Positions 42,939 through 54,902 of a stretch of DNA of 64,000 bases are shown one piece after another. Location of the stretch: the NCBI RefSeq assembly GCF_905171775.1, contig NC_053489.1:327828089-327892088 (forward strand), read 5' to 3'. The first letter of the stretch is position 1. Each line of letters starts with the position of its first letter. The notes under the pieces were generated by a model that had not been told where the DNA came from, searched no databases, and saw nothing but the letters and a program-made list of their open reading frames with translations. Source of the DNA: Rana temporaria (Eukaryota; Chordata; Amphibia; Anura; Ranidae). Position numbers and translations under genes: made by a program.

Positions 42939-45900
42939 ATGACTAGGATTTCAATGGCTCCCATTAGGTTGATTTCGTGGAATGTCAGAGGGCTGAATGA
43001 TAAGATTAAGAGATCGTTGGTCATGGCCTACCTTAAAAAATACTCTCCCTATGTATGTCTACTACAGGAGACCCATTTAACGGGGAGGAGAGTTTTGGGT
43101 CTGAGGAAACAGTGGGTGGGTCACTCATACCATGCCGCATACTCCAACTATGCCAGGGGGGTTAGTATACTTATCCATAAGTCCCTAGCCTACTCCCTGC
43201 TTGACGTTAAAATTGACCCCGAGGGTAAATATGTGGTCCTCCACGCTGTGCTGGACACGGTGGAGATGTTGATTGTGGGCATTTACATACCGCCCCCGGC
43301 CACTGTGTCTTTTTTGAAGTCCCTGGTCCCCATGCTGGCCGCCTACCCCACGGATAATATTATCATTGCAGGGGACTTCAATATGGTCCCGAACCCATCT
43401 CTGGATAGGCTGTCCTCGGACAGTAGTGTTGACTCTCCCCTCTAGAGATGGGCTTCCTTGTATGGTTTTACGGATGTGTGGCGCTGGAAATACCCTGAGG
43501 TAAAGGAATATACATGTCACTCTACCTCCTTTCGGGCCATGTCCAGGATAGATTTAATTTATGTCAGTGGGGGCTTGCTCTCGAGGGTTTGTGAGGTACA
43601 GATCCTCCCCAGGGGCATATCGGATCATGCCCCCGTGCTCCTTCGATTGCAGACTCAAACCCCTCCGTCGGAGAGGATGTGGTGACTTTCTCGCTATTGG
43701 ATCTCAGATGAACGGGTCACAGCAGAGATTTCTAGACACATATCGGGGTTCTGGGAGGACAATGGGGAGTCTACGACTATGTGTAACAGATGGGATGCCT
43801 TCAAGGCGTTCACTAGGGGGTGCTACCAGACTGCCATCTCCCGAGAACGGGGGGCCGCCACTATCTGCCTTGAGGAGGCGGAGACCAAGGCCCAGGATCT
43901 GGAGTCCCGATATGTTGCCACACAGAACCCGGTTACCTACTCAGATATGCAGGCGGCCTATCGAGAAGTTATGCTTCTCCGAGTGGCTAAAGCGGGTAAC
44001 AGACAATTGGCCCAAACGCAGCGTATTTTTGAGCAGGGGGAGAAGACGGGACGCCTCTTGGCCTGGTTGGCCAGGGAGCAGCAGCCTAATAATACCATCG
44101 CTAGGATTAGAAACACTGGTGGGGAGGTGGAGGTGGACCCGTTGGCCATTAACGCATGCTTCGCTTCCTATTATGAGACACTGTACTCGTCCAGGGTGGA
44201 TTACTGAGATGAGGAACTAGATTCCTTCCTGGGGCAGGTGACCTTTCCGAGACTTACAAAGGAGGCAAGTACATATCTGGACAGTGGAATATCCCTTGAG
44301 GAGGTGCAACAGGCACTAGGAGAACTACAATCGGGGAAAACTCCGGGGGTGGATGGTCTTCCCCCGGAGTTCTATAAGGAATATGGGGAACTTTTGAGCT
44401 CCAGGCTTCACGCCATGATAGTTGCATCCCTTAAGGATGGCATTCTCCCTCCGTCTATGGCGAAGGCTGTTATAGTGGTGATACACAAACCGGGCAAAGA
44501 TCCTGAGCTATGCGCCTCCTATTGGCCTATTTTGCTTCTGAACGCAGACGCTAAGATCCTTACTAAGGTTCTGGCTCGGCGTCTCAACACGGTCATACAA
44601 ACGGTGGTACATGAAGACCAGACCGGTTTCATGCCCGGGAAGGGCACAGACATCAATCTCCGTAGGCTGTATACGGTGCTGGGGGCTCAGGGGGTCCTGG
44701 CCGAGTCCGACGTGGTGGCCTCCCTGGACGCTGAAAAAGCATTCGACTCGGTCGAGTGGACATATTTGTGGGAGGTCCTGCGTCGGTTCGGCTTCGGCCC
44801 CAGATTTGTGTCTTGGGTGCAGGCTCTGTATAGGGCACCTACTGCTCGGGTCCGAACGGGGTCGGCGCTCTCCCAGCCATTTTGCCTCTGCAGGGGTACT
44901 AGGCAGGGCTGCCCTCTGTCTCCCGGCCTCTTTGCCCTGGCTATTGAGCCTATGGCAATCCTTCTTCGCTCTTCGTCGGCGGTGCATGGTATCCCTATAG
45001 GCCCGATCCAGGAGAAAATCTCCCTATACGCGGACGATACGTTACTGTACTTGCGGAATACCTCTAATTCTCTTGGGGCAGCCCTGGCACTAATTGATAT
45101 ATTTGGCAGATTCTCTGGCGTGCGTGTTAATTGGGGGAAATCGGTTCTTTTCGCTTTATACCCCTCGGACGCGCCGGCCCCTGCGGACGCTCCTCTGCGC
45201 TGGGTGACACAATTTCGGTACTTGGGAGTGGAGATTCATAGGGATCTGAGCCAGTTTGTTCCCCTGAATTTAACCCCCGGTCGTATCCCTTCTGACGCAA
45301 AGATGTGCGGCGTGGAAGACACTACCCCTTACCCCGGTTGGGAGAGTCAATCTGGTCAAGATGACTGTCCTTCCGAAATTTCTGTACATCTTTCGACAAG
45401 CTCCGGTGCCTATTCCCACTGCATTTTTCAGAAAATTGGATAGCCTAATTACCTCCTTTATTTGGAGAGGGGGTACCCCTAGAATTGCTAGATCTACCCT
45501 ACAGTTACCGGTTACTCTTGGGGGCTGGCCCTGCCGTGCTTCCAGAAGTACTACTGGGCTGCAGTCCTTGTCACGCTTAGGTGGTGGCTGGCGGAGGAGC
45601 CGGCCAACCCGGCGGCTACTCTGGAGGCTGCGCTTTTGGGCTCCTACTCTGAGCTTCGCAACCTTATGCATCGGGGGCCCGGGTCTAGTCCCGATGTAAT
45701 GCCCTCAATGAAGACCACCCTGCGGGTGTGGGAGATGGTGCGGTCCAGAGTCCAGAACCCCGATTGCTGGTCCCCGCGTACCCCGCTGTGGGGGAACCCC
45801 CGGCTCTCGCACTTTCACTCTATACCTGACCCAGCCTTGTGGGCCCGCTTCGAGGTTAAAACGCTTGCGGACATAGTGTCGGGGGGCAGATTGCTCACCT

Positions 45901-46689
45901 TTGATGAATTAAAACAGAGGAAGGGACTGCCTAATCGGATGTTTTTTCGGTTTTTCCAATTGCGTCATGCGTTTCGGGCACAATTTCCTAGACTAATCAC
46001 ACTGGAGACTACGGGGGTGGAATGATTGCTGAGTGCGGCGGATGAGACTAAGCCCTTATCCGCCCTCTACTCGCTGCTGGTTGGTTTGGATACCTCTAAG
46101 GTCTCCCAGTTATTTTCGGTGTGGCAAGCGGATATTCCGGTGCTGGCTGACGATGACTGGCAAGAAGGAATACAACAATATCTTACCCTGGTTGTGTCGG
46201 CCAGAGATAGGTTTATTCAACTTAAATTCTTGCACAGGGCCTACTTCTCCCCCCAGCGCCTGGCCAAAATATACCCGCAGCGGAGTCCTATCTGCTCTAG
46301 ATGTAACATAGAGGAAGGTTCTTTTTTTCATGTGGTCTGGTCTTGTCCCGTGTTGCAAACTTACTGGCAGGGGGTGGCAAAGGTAATTAACTCTGTGAGT
46401 AAGATAGCTGTACCCTGTGACCCTTTGCCGATGCTTCTGGGAGTGATGGACAATCTGCCTGGTACCCCCTCAAAAAAAAAGGTTTATTTTTTTTGCGGCC
46501 TTCTACGCCAGGAAGGCTATTCTGCTGAGATGGAGGGAGGCCTCTCCTCCCACGGTGTCACAATGGAGGGTGCTAATCAACGCGGCTCTCCCTCTCTACA
46601 AATTGACATACATGGGTCGCAACTGCCCCGGAAAGTTCGATAAGGTATGGGCGGCCTGGGTGAAAGCGGAACACCTAGACTTGGATTAG
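42939..46689 (+). pseudogene. L1-D ORF2, endonuclease-RT, multiply broken
   Basis: ATG at 42939; endonuclease blocks LISWNVRGLN, LLQETHL, IAGDFNMVPN, SRIDLIYV, ISDHAPV. RT: KTPGVDGLPPEFYK, IHKPGKDPELCASYW, DAEKAFDSVEW (motif A), GTRQGCPLSPGLF (B), YADDTLLYL (C), FRYLGVEI. C-terminal knuckle CSRCNIEEGSFFHVVWSC. In-frame stops at 43443, 43683, 44205 and 46023; frameshifts near 45280, 45525 and in the A-run at about 46475. The last frame ends with TAG at 46687-46689. Confidence 0.93.
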
Positions 46690-47453
46690 GGGGGCGGTGG
46701 GCCGGGAATACCTGGTAGCCCTTTCTTGGGCGTTCTATTTCGTTGCACTGAGGGTCTCGTGGGATCTCATCATACTGCTGCCACAGGTTATAACTGTCTG
46801 AGGGTCTGATGCTGTGGAGCCTGTCCCTCTCCCCCCCCCCCCCCCTGCCCCCTGACTCTTCCCTATCTTGTTTTATACTCTGGGATGGGCCTGTGGACTA
46901 CTTTCACTTGACATGTAGGGGACCCTGTTCCCGTCACTGATATGTCTTGCGGGGGGTGTACCGCTGGGGGGGGGGGGTGTTGGGAGGAGATGGGACGGTT
47001 TGGCCTGTTGTTTATAAGCTGGATTTGGTGTGTACTTAGGTATTGACTCTACCTCAGAGAGAATGTTTCCATGCACGATCAGTTACCTGTGGTGTTACCT
47101 TAATGTGCCTTATTTACTTGCTGTATCTGTCTCGCACTGCTGTACTCTATGGTGAATTATGTTTACTTACTGTCTGGCAACTGTAAATTTGTCCTGTGGT
47201 TTTCTATCAATAAACAACTCTTTTGTTAAAAAAAAAATCCGAGGGGGACATGCAAGGAGAATAAAAAACAGCATTTTAGATTGAACATGATTGGATGATA
47301 ATATCAGCAGAGCTTCCCCTCATTTCAAATATACCCTTTAGATTTACAGTGACTGCACTTCCAAGTACACTTTCAGTGCAATTTCAGGTGCACTTTGCAC
47401 TTGTAGTTTGCACTTGTAGTGCAAAGTGGATTTGCCTTTCGTAAATAACCCCC

Positions 47454-47871
47454 AATATGTTGTCCTTACTGTTTTCTCTGTCAGGACCAGCATGAGGCTA
47501 CTCTCTGGGTTTAGGGTTTAGACACTCCTAGTGTCAGATTATGGGAAAATATAAATAACATCACATATCTGAGGGTGAAATATCTGTATAGGTAGAAAAG
47601 AGCAAGGGTCACAATCGCGTGGACAGTGTAAGATGAAACAATGTTCAAAGACTAAGAAGACAACAAAAGACTACTAGTTGTTGATGTCACCAGTTAGAGG
47701 CAATGGCTCACCATGGAGTGCAGGTACGCAGAGCATCTGGTGTTCACCAGAACTCCTAATGGTATAGATGAAGTTGTATGGTTGACACCCCAGGCTGTAG
47801 CTCCCACTGATTACACAACATGGACAAGCAGACAGAATAACAGAGAAAAAAAAATCTGTAAAAGCCCTTAA
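47454..47871. other. No recognised feature
   Basis: Mixed sequence without TIRs, tails or coding similarity that I can see. Confidence 0.4.
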
Positions 47872-48618
47872 AGTGGATGTAAACCCACTCTCATCCTTTC
47901 TAAACTACTGCCATAGTGCTGATCTATAAGGATATACATGCCTCCTGCATGTATCCTTACCTGTCAAATGTCTCCCCTCTGTCTGTTATAAGAACTCAAC
48001 AATTCTGTGAAAAAATTTGCCAGATTCTGTGGGTGGATCTGTTGTCTGGAGCTCTGTGGGTGGAATTGTGATGTCAGTAGACTCCCCGCCCACCTCTACA
48101 CTCCCCTTGTCAACATGTGTTTTTTCCTGTGTATTCCTTACACTGAATTCTGCTATGATCACTAACATCCAGTCAAAATCCAGAAAAGTAACCACATGAC
48201 TTCAGAAAAGGAGTAGGGGTGGGAATTAAAAAATAATGCCTGTCTCAGGCTAGTGCATGAGTTATGCAAATAACCTGTCATTCACAACAAGGGGGAAGAA
48301 CAGACAAAAGTTTTCTCCTGTTTGTCTGTTTATCTCACTGAAAAAATAAAAAAGAGGATTGCTCAGAGCTGGATTAACTCTTTGCGGCAAGACTGGACAC
48401 AGATGATAGGAAATATTATACTCTACATCAGGGATATGCAATTAGCGGACCTCCAGCTGTTGCAGAACTACAAGTCCCATGAGGCATAGCTGGACTCTGA
48501 CAGCCACACGCATGACACCCAGAGGCAAAGGCATGATGGAACTTGTAGTTTTGCAACAGCTGGAGGTCCGCTAATTGCATATCCCTGCTCTACATTGTGA
48601 CAACAAAAAAAATCCACT
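47872..48618 (+). mobile_element. TTAA-flanked MITE (AGTGGATGTAAA family) with nested hAT MITE
   Basis: TTAA on both sides (47868 and 48619), ends AGTGGATGTAAACCC and ATCCACT. Clearly homologous to 12049-12475 (shared CTCTCATCCTTTCTAAACTA). Confidence 0.85.
48429..48587 (+). mobile_element. hAT-type MITE, 159 bp palindrome
   Basis: CAGGGATATGC at both ends in inverted orientation, flanked by the perfect 8-bp duplication CTCTACAT. The interior reads ACTACAAGTCCCATGAGGC against its complement. Confidence 0.95.
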
Positions 48619-48949
48619 TTAAGTAAAAAACAGCCACCAGAAAAGGTTATCAGGAAAGTAGACCGACACACTCAGCAATAAGTAGACAACACAATGAAGA
48701 CCAGAAAGGGGAAAACCAAACAGACAAAAAACATCTGACCAGACAAGAGCAGGGCTAGGGTAGAACTATTAATAGTGTCATATTATTCTTCAGATTTTTT
48801 TTTATAGAGATATAGAATATCATGAAGATCAAAATGTATGCCATATAGTTCTATAGTGATATTTTACCTGTGAAAAAAAAGCATGTAAAATATTATTTAT
48901 GAGAACAATAATGTCAAAATAACACATTACTCCCTGCAACATCTCCTGC

Positions 48950-49120
48950 TGTCATATCCTTTTTTCACAAACAAAAGAATGTTATAAAATTCACATCTAT
49001 CCCTTTGTTACAACTTGAAATCAAATTGAACTTTTAACATTCCTTCTAACTTTTCCATTATATGTAACTAAATAGCCACAGACAGGGACTGCCAAAAGGA
49101 AAGTGTAATTTGACACAGAG
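48950..49120 (+). repeat. Dispersed repeat, copy 2
   Basis: Uninterrupted relative of 37440-37770. Confidence 0.7.
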
Positions 49121-49379
49121 AAATGACAGTTATTAAGGCCTGAACGGTTCCAGAGAGCACCCTGCACCACAAGGTACATACACTTTCATTATCAGAAGTA
49201 TTTGTACTGTTTGGTGCTGCTATAGAAATTGGCTATTTCATGTTCATATAAAAAACCCAGAGAATATTAACAATTGATATCTGCTGGCAATCTACAGCAT
49301 CTGAAAGACAATATGGCAAATTGATTTGTAGAAAGAAAGATTGTTGATACACTGGTATGTGTTATACTTACGACCAAAG

Positions 49380-49560
49380 GTGTTTTAATTATTTTAGACT
49401 TTGAAAAAACATACAAAAAGAAAAGATATTTTAGTGAATTATGACAACTGTTCAGGAATCAGCTGAAGCTACAGTAGTGGTGCGAAACGTTGTTTAATAT
49501 ATATTTAATAGTCATGGGCGATTGCACATACAGTAATTACTGTGTGATCCCAAGTCACAA
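49380..49560 (+). mobile_element. Penelope-like element 3' end remnant
   Basis: Hammerhead-like fold with an AT-rich downstream stretch (TTTAATATATATTTAATAG). No coding remains. Confidence 0.35.
49462..49491 (+). ncRNA. Hammerhead-ribozyme-like motif
   Basis: GCTGAAG, stem CTAC/GTGG with loop AGTA, then TGCGAAACG. GAAAC is intact; the first core block is reduced. Confidence 0.35.
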
Positions 49561-49742
49561 AAAGTTAGAAAATGATAGTGATTATCAACAAATATAGCAT
49601 CCTAATTAACAATGCATTCAAGTTTAGTGTTGGAAGCTTTTTGTTTTCAGCACAGAGATCCTGGTGCTGAGACTGACAGCCTACCTTAGACCCCCTCATA
49701 CTAATCCTCCCTATAACTCTAGCACTAGTTCTCCATAGTCCA

Positions 49743-49893
49743 TGGATGCTCAACCTGTGACCCTCCAGCTATTGCGGAACTACAAGTCCCATGGTGCATT
49801 GCAAGGCTGACAGTTACAAGCATCATTCATGAAGGCAGAGGCATGATGGGACTTGTAGTTCTGCAACAGCTGGAGGGCCACAGGTTGAGCACC
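49743..49893 (+). mobile_element. 150-bp palindromic MITE, hAT-like
   Basis: TGCTCAACCTGTG at the left and CACAGGTTGAGCA at the right, with an ACTACAAGTCCCAT interior related to 48429-48587. Target duplication unresolved. Confidence 0.7.
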
Positions 49894-49933
49894 ATGCCCT
49901 AAACCCTACTGCAGGCTATACAGTATACACTAT

Positions 49934-50656
49934 GGGGTAGATTCATGTATCTCGGCGCATCTTTCCACCGGGCGCAGCGTATCTAAGATACACTACGCCG
50001 CCGTAACTTCTTTTTTTCGAATCCTCAAAGAATTTGCGCCGTAAATTACGGCGGCGTAGTGTATCTTTGGCGGCATAAGGGCCTGGAATTCAAATAGATG
50101 TAATAGGTGCGTGTTTTATGTAAATACGTTGTGACCTGACGTAAACAATGCGCATGCGCCATCCATGGGGGTATCCCAGTGCGCATGCTCGAAATTAAAC
50201 CGGAACAAGCCAATGCTTATGACGGTGACGTCATTCTACGCAATCCCTATTCGCAAACGACTTACGCAAACGACGTAAAAAATTAAAAATGCGAGGCGGG
50301 AACGACGGCCATACTTAACATTGAGTACGCCTCACAATAGCAGGGATAACTATATGCCGGAAAAAGCCGAACGCAAACGACGTAAAAAAATGCGCCAGCC
50401 GGCCGTACATTCGTGGATCGCCGTAACAAGCTAATTTGCATACTCGACGCGGAATTCGACGGAAACGCCACCTAGCGGCCGCCGAAAAATTGCACCTAAG
50501 ATCCGACGGCGTACTAAGACGTACGCCTGTCGGATCGATCAGAGATGCAGCCGTATCTTGTTTTGTAGATACAAAACAAAGATACAATGCGCAAAATTTG
50601 AAATTACGCGGCGTATCAAGAGATACGCCGGTGTAATTCTTTTGTGGATCTGCCCC
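49934..50656 (+). mobile_element. GC-rich Harbinger-like MITE, third copy
   Basis: GGGGTAGATTCATG at the left and GTGGATCTGCCCC at the right, flanked by TAT (3-bp duplication). GCGCATGCGC at about 50150 and many TACGCCG/CGGCGTA motifs. Confidence 0.85.
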
Positions 50657-50679
50657 TATGATTGTACAATGTCCTTTAA

Positions 50680-51420
50680 ATCTACTACCAACTATGTAGT
50701 ACAATAGCGTGCCCTGTGCCTCTGGACGAAGTAAGTTATTACGAAACAGACGTAGGGTGGAGTGGCGTAGTGACGTCACCTCGAGCTCCATACGATTCCC
50801 CAGTAGGACGGGTGTCTGTGTTTTGTGTACCGGCTGGCACACCAGACTATAAGGCCTATTTTCCTGCAACATTTGTAAGTGTATTACTAGCTTTTTTAAT
50901 AAACATTTTTATACGTTTAATGTGGAGCTTCCATTATCTTTTACATATCGGGTTTACCTACTGATGATTTATGTCCACTATTGGATGAGAGTTACTGCCT
51001 AAGGATCGGATTTGTTTGGGCTGTTTTCTGGAGTGAGCATCTTGATTACATGCACACAGTGATCCTCTGTCATAGGGGATTGTGGCAAGCTGGTAAGAAG
51101 TAATTTCTGCTGATTGGTGGAGGATTCAACACGTTTTTGGACACGATAATTATCAGTTTATGGACTTTTTTTGGACAGAGCAATGGTGTTTATTATTTGG
51201 CGTCTACTAATATCAAATATTTATGGACTGCAATTCTTTAGGGATTTTCTTTGAAACACATCTATTGGTTATAACCATATCAATATTGGTTTAATAGTCA
51301 CAGAATTATTGTTATAATGGTAATTGATGTTTTTTGTTAAAAGTCATTTATCAGTTTAATACTAGACTAATTTGGGGTATATCTATATATTTTTGGTGAT
51401 TTCATTTTTCAAATGATTAT
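50680..51420 (+). mobile_element. Penelope-like element 3' end
   Basis: Hammerhead-like fold at 50721-50751 followed by GTGACGTCACC, an AT-rich 3' region and AATAAAC at 50900. No coding attached. Confidence 0.45.
50721..50751 (+). ncRNA. Hammerhead-ribozyme-like motif, best preserved
   Basis: CTGGACGAA, stem GTAA/TTAC with loop GTTA, then GAAAC. The catalytic GAAAC is complete and the first block keeps CTG..CGA. Confidence 0.5.
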
Positions 51421-51824
51421 TTATACCACATGGTTAGGGGATTCGCGCGATTTATTTTTCTTTCCAGTACAATAGCCTGTATGTTAGCATATTCATTAAA
51501 TGGATTGTATAGGGTTGTCCTCATATCATGTAATATTAGTAATTTTAGTACATTTAAAGAGGATTGTATGGAGATTGTACAATCAGATTGTGTATTGTAT
51601 GCAGAGACTAAAACTAAAGCCCTGTACACACGGGTTGAAAACCGACGACATACGGCCCGTGTGTGTGTGGCAGCCGACTGCCTCCTGATCAGCCCTTTCA
51701 GCCAATGGCTGAGGGCGCTGATTTGAGTGTTCTGGCGGGAGGCACCCCTGTCAGAACACAATAGCTCAGCAGGGGAGATCGCTAACATCAGATCGTTAGT
51801 ACAGAGCTGACAGTTTTTCAAATG

Positions 51825-52070
51825 TCTCCAGATCCCCTGTGCTCAGTGGGTGCCGGGGGACAGAGAGGGGACCATTTCTTAATTTTTGGGTTTAGGTGGA
51901 TTAATCTGCCGCAGCTCGCTACACAGGTGAAGCCCGGCCTCTTCAATATGAATACACCGCGGCCGGCCGGGAGTGCTAAGGCAGATTAATCTGTCCCAAA
52001 CCCAAAAATGAAAAAATAGTCTGCTCTCTGTCCCCCGGCCCCCACTGAACACAAGGAGCCCGGAGATGTT
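51825..52070. repeat. Imperfect palindrome, about 250 bp
   Basis: CAGTGGGTGCCGGGGGACAG and TTTTGGGTTTAGGTGGATTAATCTGCC are mirrored at 51982-52060. It may be a foldback or MITE core; termini not resolved. Confidence 0.7.
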
Positions 52071-52359
52071 TGTTTTCCAAATAGCTGCACCGCGGGGGAT
52101 TAGCTTATTGGTGGACATGATTTGGGAGTCCCTGCCTGTTCTACCTCACACCCCCCAGTTCCTCCAGCCCTAGTTTCCCAGCTCCGTGGTGCTCAGGAGG
52201 ATCGGAGAGGGCCAGATGTACCAGCGGTGCTCGGCTGGTCCCGAGCCCCCAGCTCCAGGAGGAACCACCTGCAGGAAAAGCACTGCACCCAGGCCCCAGG
52301 TAGAAGAAACTGCCCATATCAGGTACTGGGGGGGACGAACAATGCTGAATGTGAACAGA

Positions 52360-52806
52360 TGAGGCTACATTGCTGGGCACACGTGAACCTGCATTCCTGG
52401 GTACAAGTGACGCTGCATTCCTGGGTACAGGTGAGGCTGCATTCCTGGGCACAAATTATGCTACATTTTCTGGGCACAGGTGAGGCTGCATTCCTGGGCA
52501 CAGGTGATGCTTCATTCCTGGGCACAGATGACCCTGCATTCCTTGGTACAGGTGAGGCTAAATTGCTGGGCTCAGGTAAGGCTGCATTCCTGGGCACAGG
52601 TGACACTGCATTCCTGGGCACAGGTGACGCTGCATTCTTGGTTACAGGTAAGGATGCATTGGTGGGCTCAGGTAAGGCTGCATTCCTGGGCACAGGTGAT
52701 GTTGCATTCTTGGTTACTGGTGAGGCTGCATTGCTGGGCTCAGGTAAGGCTGCATTCCTGGGCACAGGTAAGGCTGCATTCCTGGGCACAGGTGATGCTG
52801 CACTTC
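52360..52806 (+). repeat. 24-bp minisatellite, about 18 units
   Basis: Unit GAGGCTGCATTCCTGGGCAC plus AGGT. Variants alternate GAG/GAC/GAT/AAG at the first codon position and CTGGGCAC/TTGGTTAC. Because 24 is a multiple of 3, all frames on both strands are open (for example EAAFLGTG), so the long ORFs here are not evidence of coding. Confidence 0.95.
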
Positions 52807-52909
52807 AGAAGAGTGGGGGGGGGGGTACAGAGAACCTGCAATACTATTGTAAAACAGACGGTCAGGAAGTGCTTGCTACATTTTCATGCTTTAAGGAATT
52901 TGGGGGATA

Positions 52910-53509
52910 GGAGAATGTACTGTACATGTAAAGCGACTCCATAATATTTCGTTTGATTTAGCCTCCTTTTTAAGGTCCCATAATTAATGAAGATGCCTAT
53001 TGATGATTTTATATGTTTTTGAGTCTGTTTTATATAATTTTTAAGTTTACATATTTTTAAATGTTGCTATATATATATACAGTTGCAAAAATGTTGTTCC
53101 TTTTGGAATAAAAAATGTAAATAAATAAACAAAATCTGATCATTGTAAGCATCACTGTCAGTGTTAAATGATTTGTCTCAGCCCTCTATCTACAGAAGGA
53201 CAGCTTGTTATGTTGAAAAACAACAATATACTGGCTAGATCACCAGGTGAAAATAAAGGAAAGAAAGCCTAAAATTGCTAAGCTGCAATTTATCAAATTG
53301 TTTGCTTTTGGGTTTAATACGGCTTTAAACACTGCCTGTTTTGATGCTCTTTCTCACAGAGCCACAACAGGAACCACCCCATCCCACAAGTTTTATCTTC
53401 CAGAAAAGAATGCAGTAGTGACCAACAAACTCACCCCCACTTTCCATGGACACACTCCAGAGTTTAAACTAGAAAGTAGTCCAATAGCTGTCTAACTTAA
53501 AAAAAATTC
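52910..53509. other. No recognised feature
   Basis: AT-rich, a short TATA run at 53068, no coding similarity. Confidence 0.4.
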
Positions 53510-53864
53510 TCTTTAAGAGCTATGGGTGGAAGTGATGTTTTGACGTCGTTTCCACCCTGAAATGGTATGGAGATGGGTGGGGGCCATCTTCCCCTCACTC
53601 AGCTCTATACCACAGATGGGAGCAGATGTGATCACCTCCGGTACGCGGCGGAGGGCAACGAAGCGCGGCAGTAGGGGAAGGGGGAGGGAGGGCCTGTCTC
53701 CTGCCGAAAAAAAGTGATCTTGCGATGAATGCGCCACAGAGACCACTTTTATCTGAAAGCAGACCGCCTGCTGAAGAAAAGGATACCAGGATTATGGCAG
53801 CCATAACAACAATATCCCTCTTCAAACAGCTGATGTATAACGACGGCAGGTGGTCCATAAGTGG
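53510..53864 (-). mobile_element. piggyBac-like MITE fragment
   Basis: Minus-strand end CCACTTATGGACCACC next to TTAA (53865). Similar CCACTT start to 12780-13368. Other end not identified. Confidence 0.4.
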
Positions 53865-53902
53865 TTAAGTAAATTATACAGAGAATTTTCACCAGAGTGA
53901 AT

Positions 53903-54894
53903 CAGTGTTGCCAACCGTCAGTATTTTTACTGGCAGCCAGTAAAAAATTGCCACAGGTTCTCTCCTGCTAGTAAATGCCAGTAAGAGGAAAAAGGTTGGC
54001 AGTAAAAAATATGGCTGTGACACTCGGCTCGGAGCTGCGCATGTGCAGCTTGGGGCCTGGAGCCGGCAGAGACCATCCAAGTGATCGCTACAGTGTGTTT
54101 GGGCGGTGTGGTGGGCGGAACTGGTGGAGGCGGTGTCCGAGTGTGTTGTGTGATGTAATGGTACAAGGGAGCCAAGCGGAGCAGCCGGAGCCTTATGTGT
54201 GGGTCTACAGGATGATATTAAGGCAAGCCAGGAGTGGGACAATCAGTGCTGTTTGGACTGGGGGGGACTGAAGAGACCACCTGGCATTGAAAGAGACTGT
54301 CACTGTGACTCAGGAGACGTGTGAGGCCCCATACACACGACCGAGTTTCTCGGCAGAATTCAGCCAGAAACTCGGTCGCAGATGGATTCTGCCGAGAAAC
54401 TCGGTCGTGTGTACACTTTTCAGCGAGGAAGCCGACGAGGAACTCGTCGGGCCGAAAAGAGAACATGTTCTCTATTTCCTCGTTGTTCAATGAGGAAAGT
54501 CGGCCCGCCGAGATCCTCGGCGGCTTCCACACTGAACTCGACGAGGAACTTAATGTGTTTGGCACGTCGAGTTCCTCGGACGTGTGTACGGGGCCTGAGT
54601 ATCACTGTGAGAGTCAATTTCATGAGTGCATTGCCCCTTCTAATGTATTGCCCTCTTGAGTCCTGTCCCTGAGCTACTTGCTTACTATATCGAAAATAAA
54701 ATAAGAACTATGCCTTTTGCCTTAATATCTACCTTAAATCACATTGCTAATGGCATATTGTACTTATTTGTAGCCTAAATACTGGAATTTGCACTTAAAA
54801 CTGTTATTTTGTAATTGCCAGTAAAAACTTGGCTGTGCCAGTAAATTTTGGGTGTCATGTCAGTAAATTTCTATCTTGTAGGTTGGCAACACTG
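53903..54894 (+). mobile_element. hAT-type non-autonomous element, 992 bp
   Basis: CAGTGTTGCCAACC and its complement at the ends; 8-bp flanks GAGTGAAT/GTGTGAAT match at 7 of 8. Subterminal CCAGTAAA repeats. A Harbinger-like MITE is nested inside. Confidence 0.9.
54325..54595 (+). mobile_element. Harbinger-like MITE, third copy
   Basis: GGCCCCATACACACGACCG to the complement of GGCCCCGTACACACG, 271 bp, with a perfect TGA duplication on both sides. Confidence 0.9.
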
Positions 54895-54902
54895 GTGTGA
54901 AT

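Larger units (their letters stand above)
40991..47234 (+). mobile_element. Full-length L1-type LINE, copy L1-D
   Basis: Begins GGGGGCGTGGCCAAGATGG and ends with AATAAA (47209) and a short A tail. The 13-bp duplication AAATCCGAGGGGG is perfect (40978-40990 and 47235-47247). ORF1, a 0.94-kb spacer and ORF2 are in order. In-frame stops and several frameshifts make it inactive. Confidence 0.95.
40870..47453 (+). mobile_element. MITE carrying the L1-D insertion
   Basis: GGGAGGTTATTTACTAAAGG at the left and CCTTTCGTAAATAACCCCC at the right, with TGCACTT/AAGTGCA arrays on both sides. Without L1-D it is about 330 bp. AAT flanks both ends (possible 3-bp duplication). Confidence 0.75.

Noticed and set aside
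51611..51672. CCCTGTACACACGGG...CCCGTGTGTG as another Harbinger-like MITE
   Set aside because: Only one end and a short palindrome are visible; no matching right terminus or target duplication.
52122..52910. Open frame of 262 codons with an 8-residue repeat
   Set aside because: It is produced by the 24-bp minisatellite, whose length is a multiple of three; all frames are open and no start context or conserved flank supports translation.
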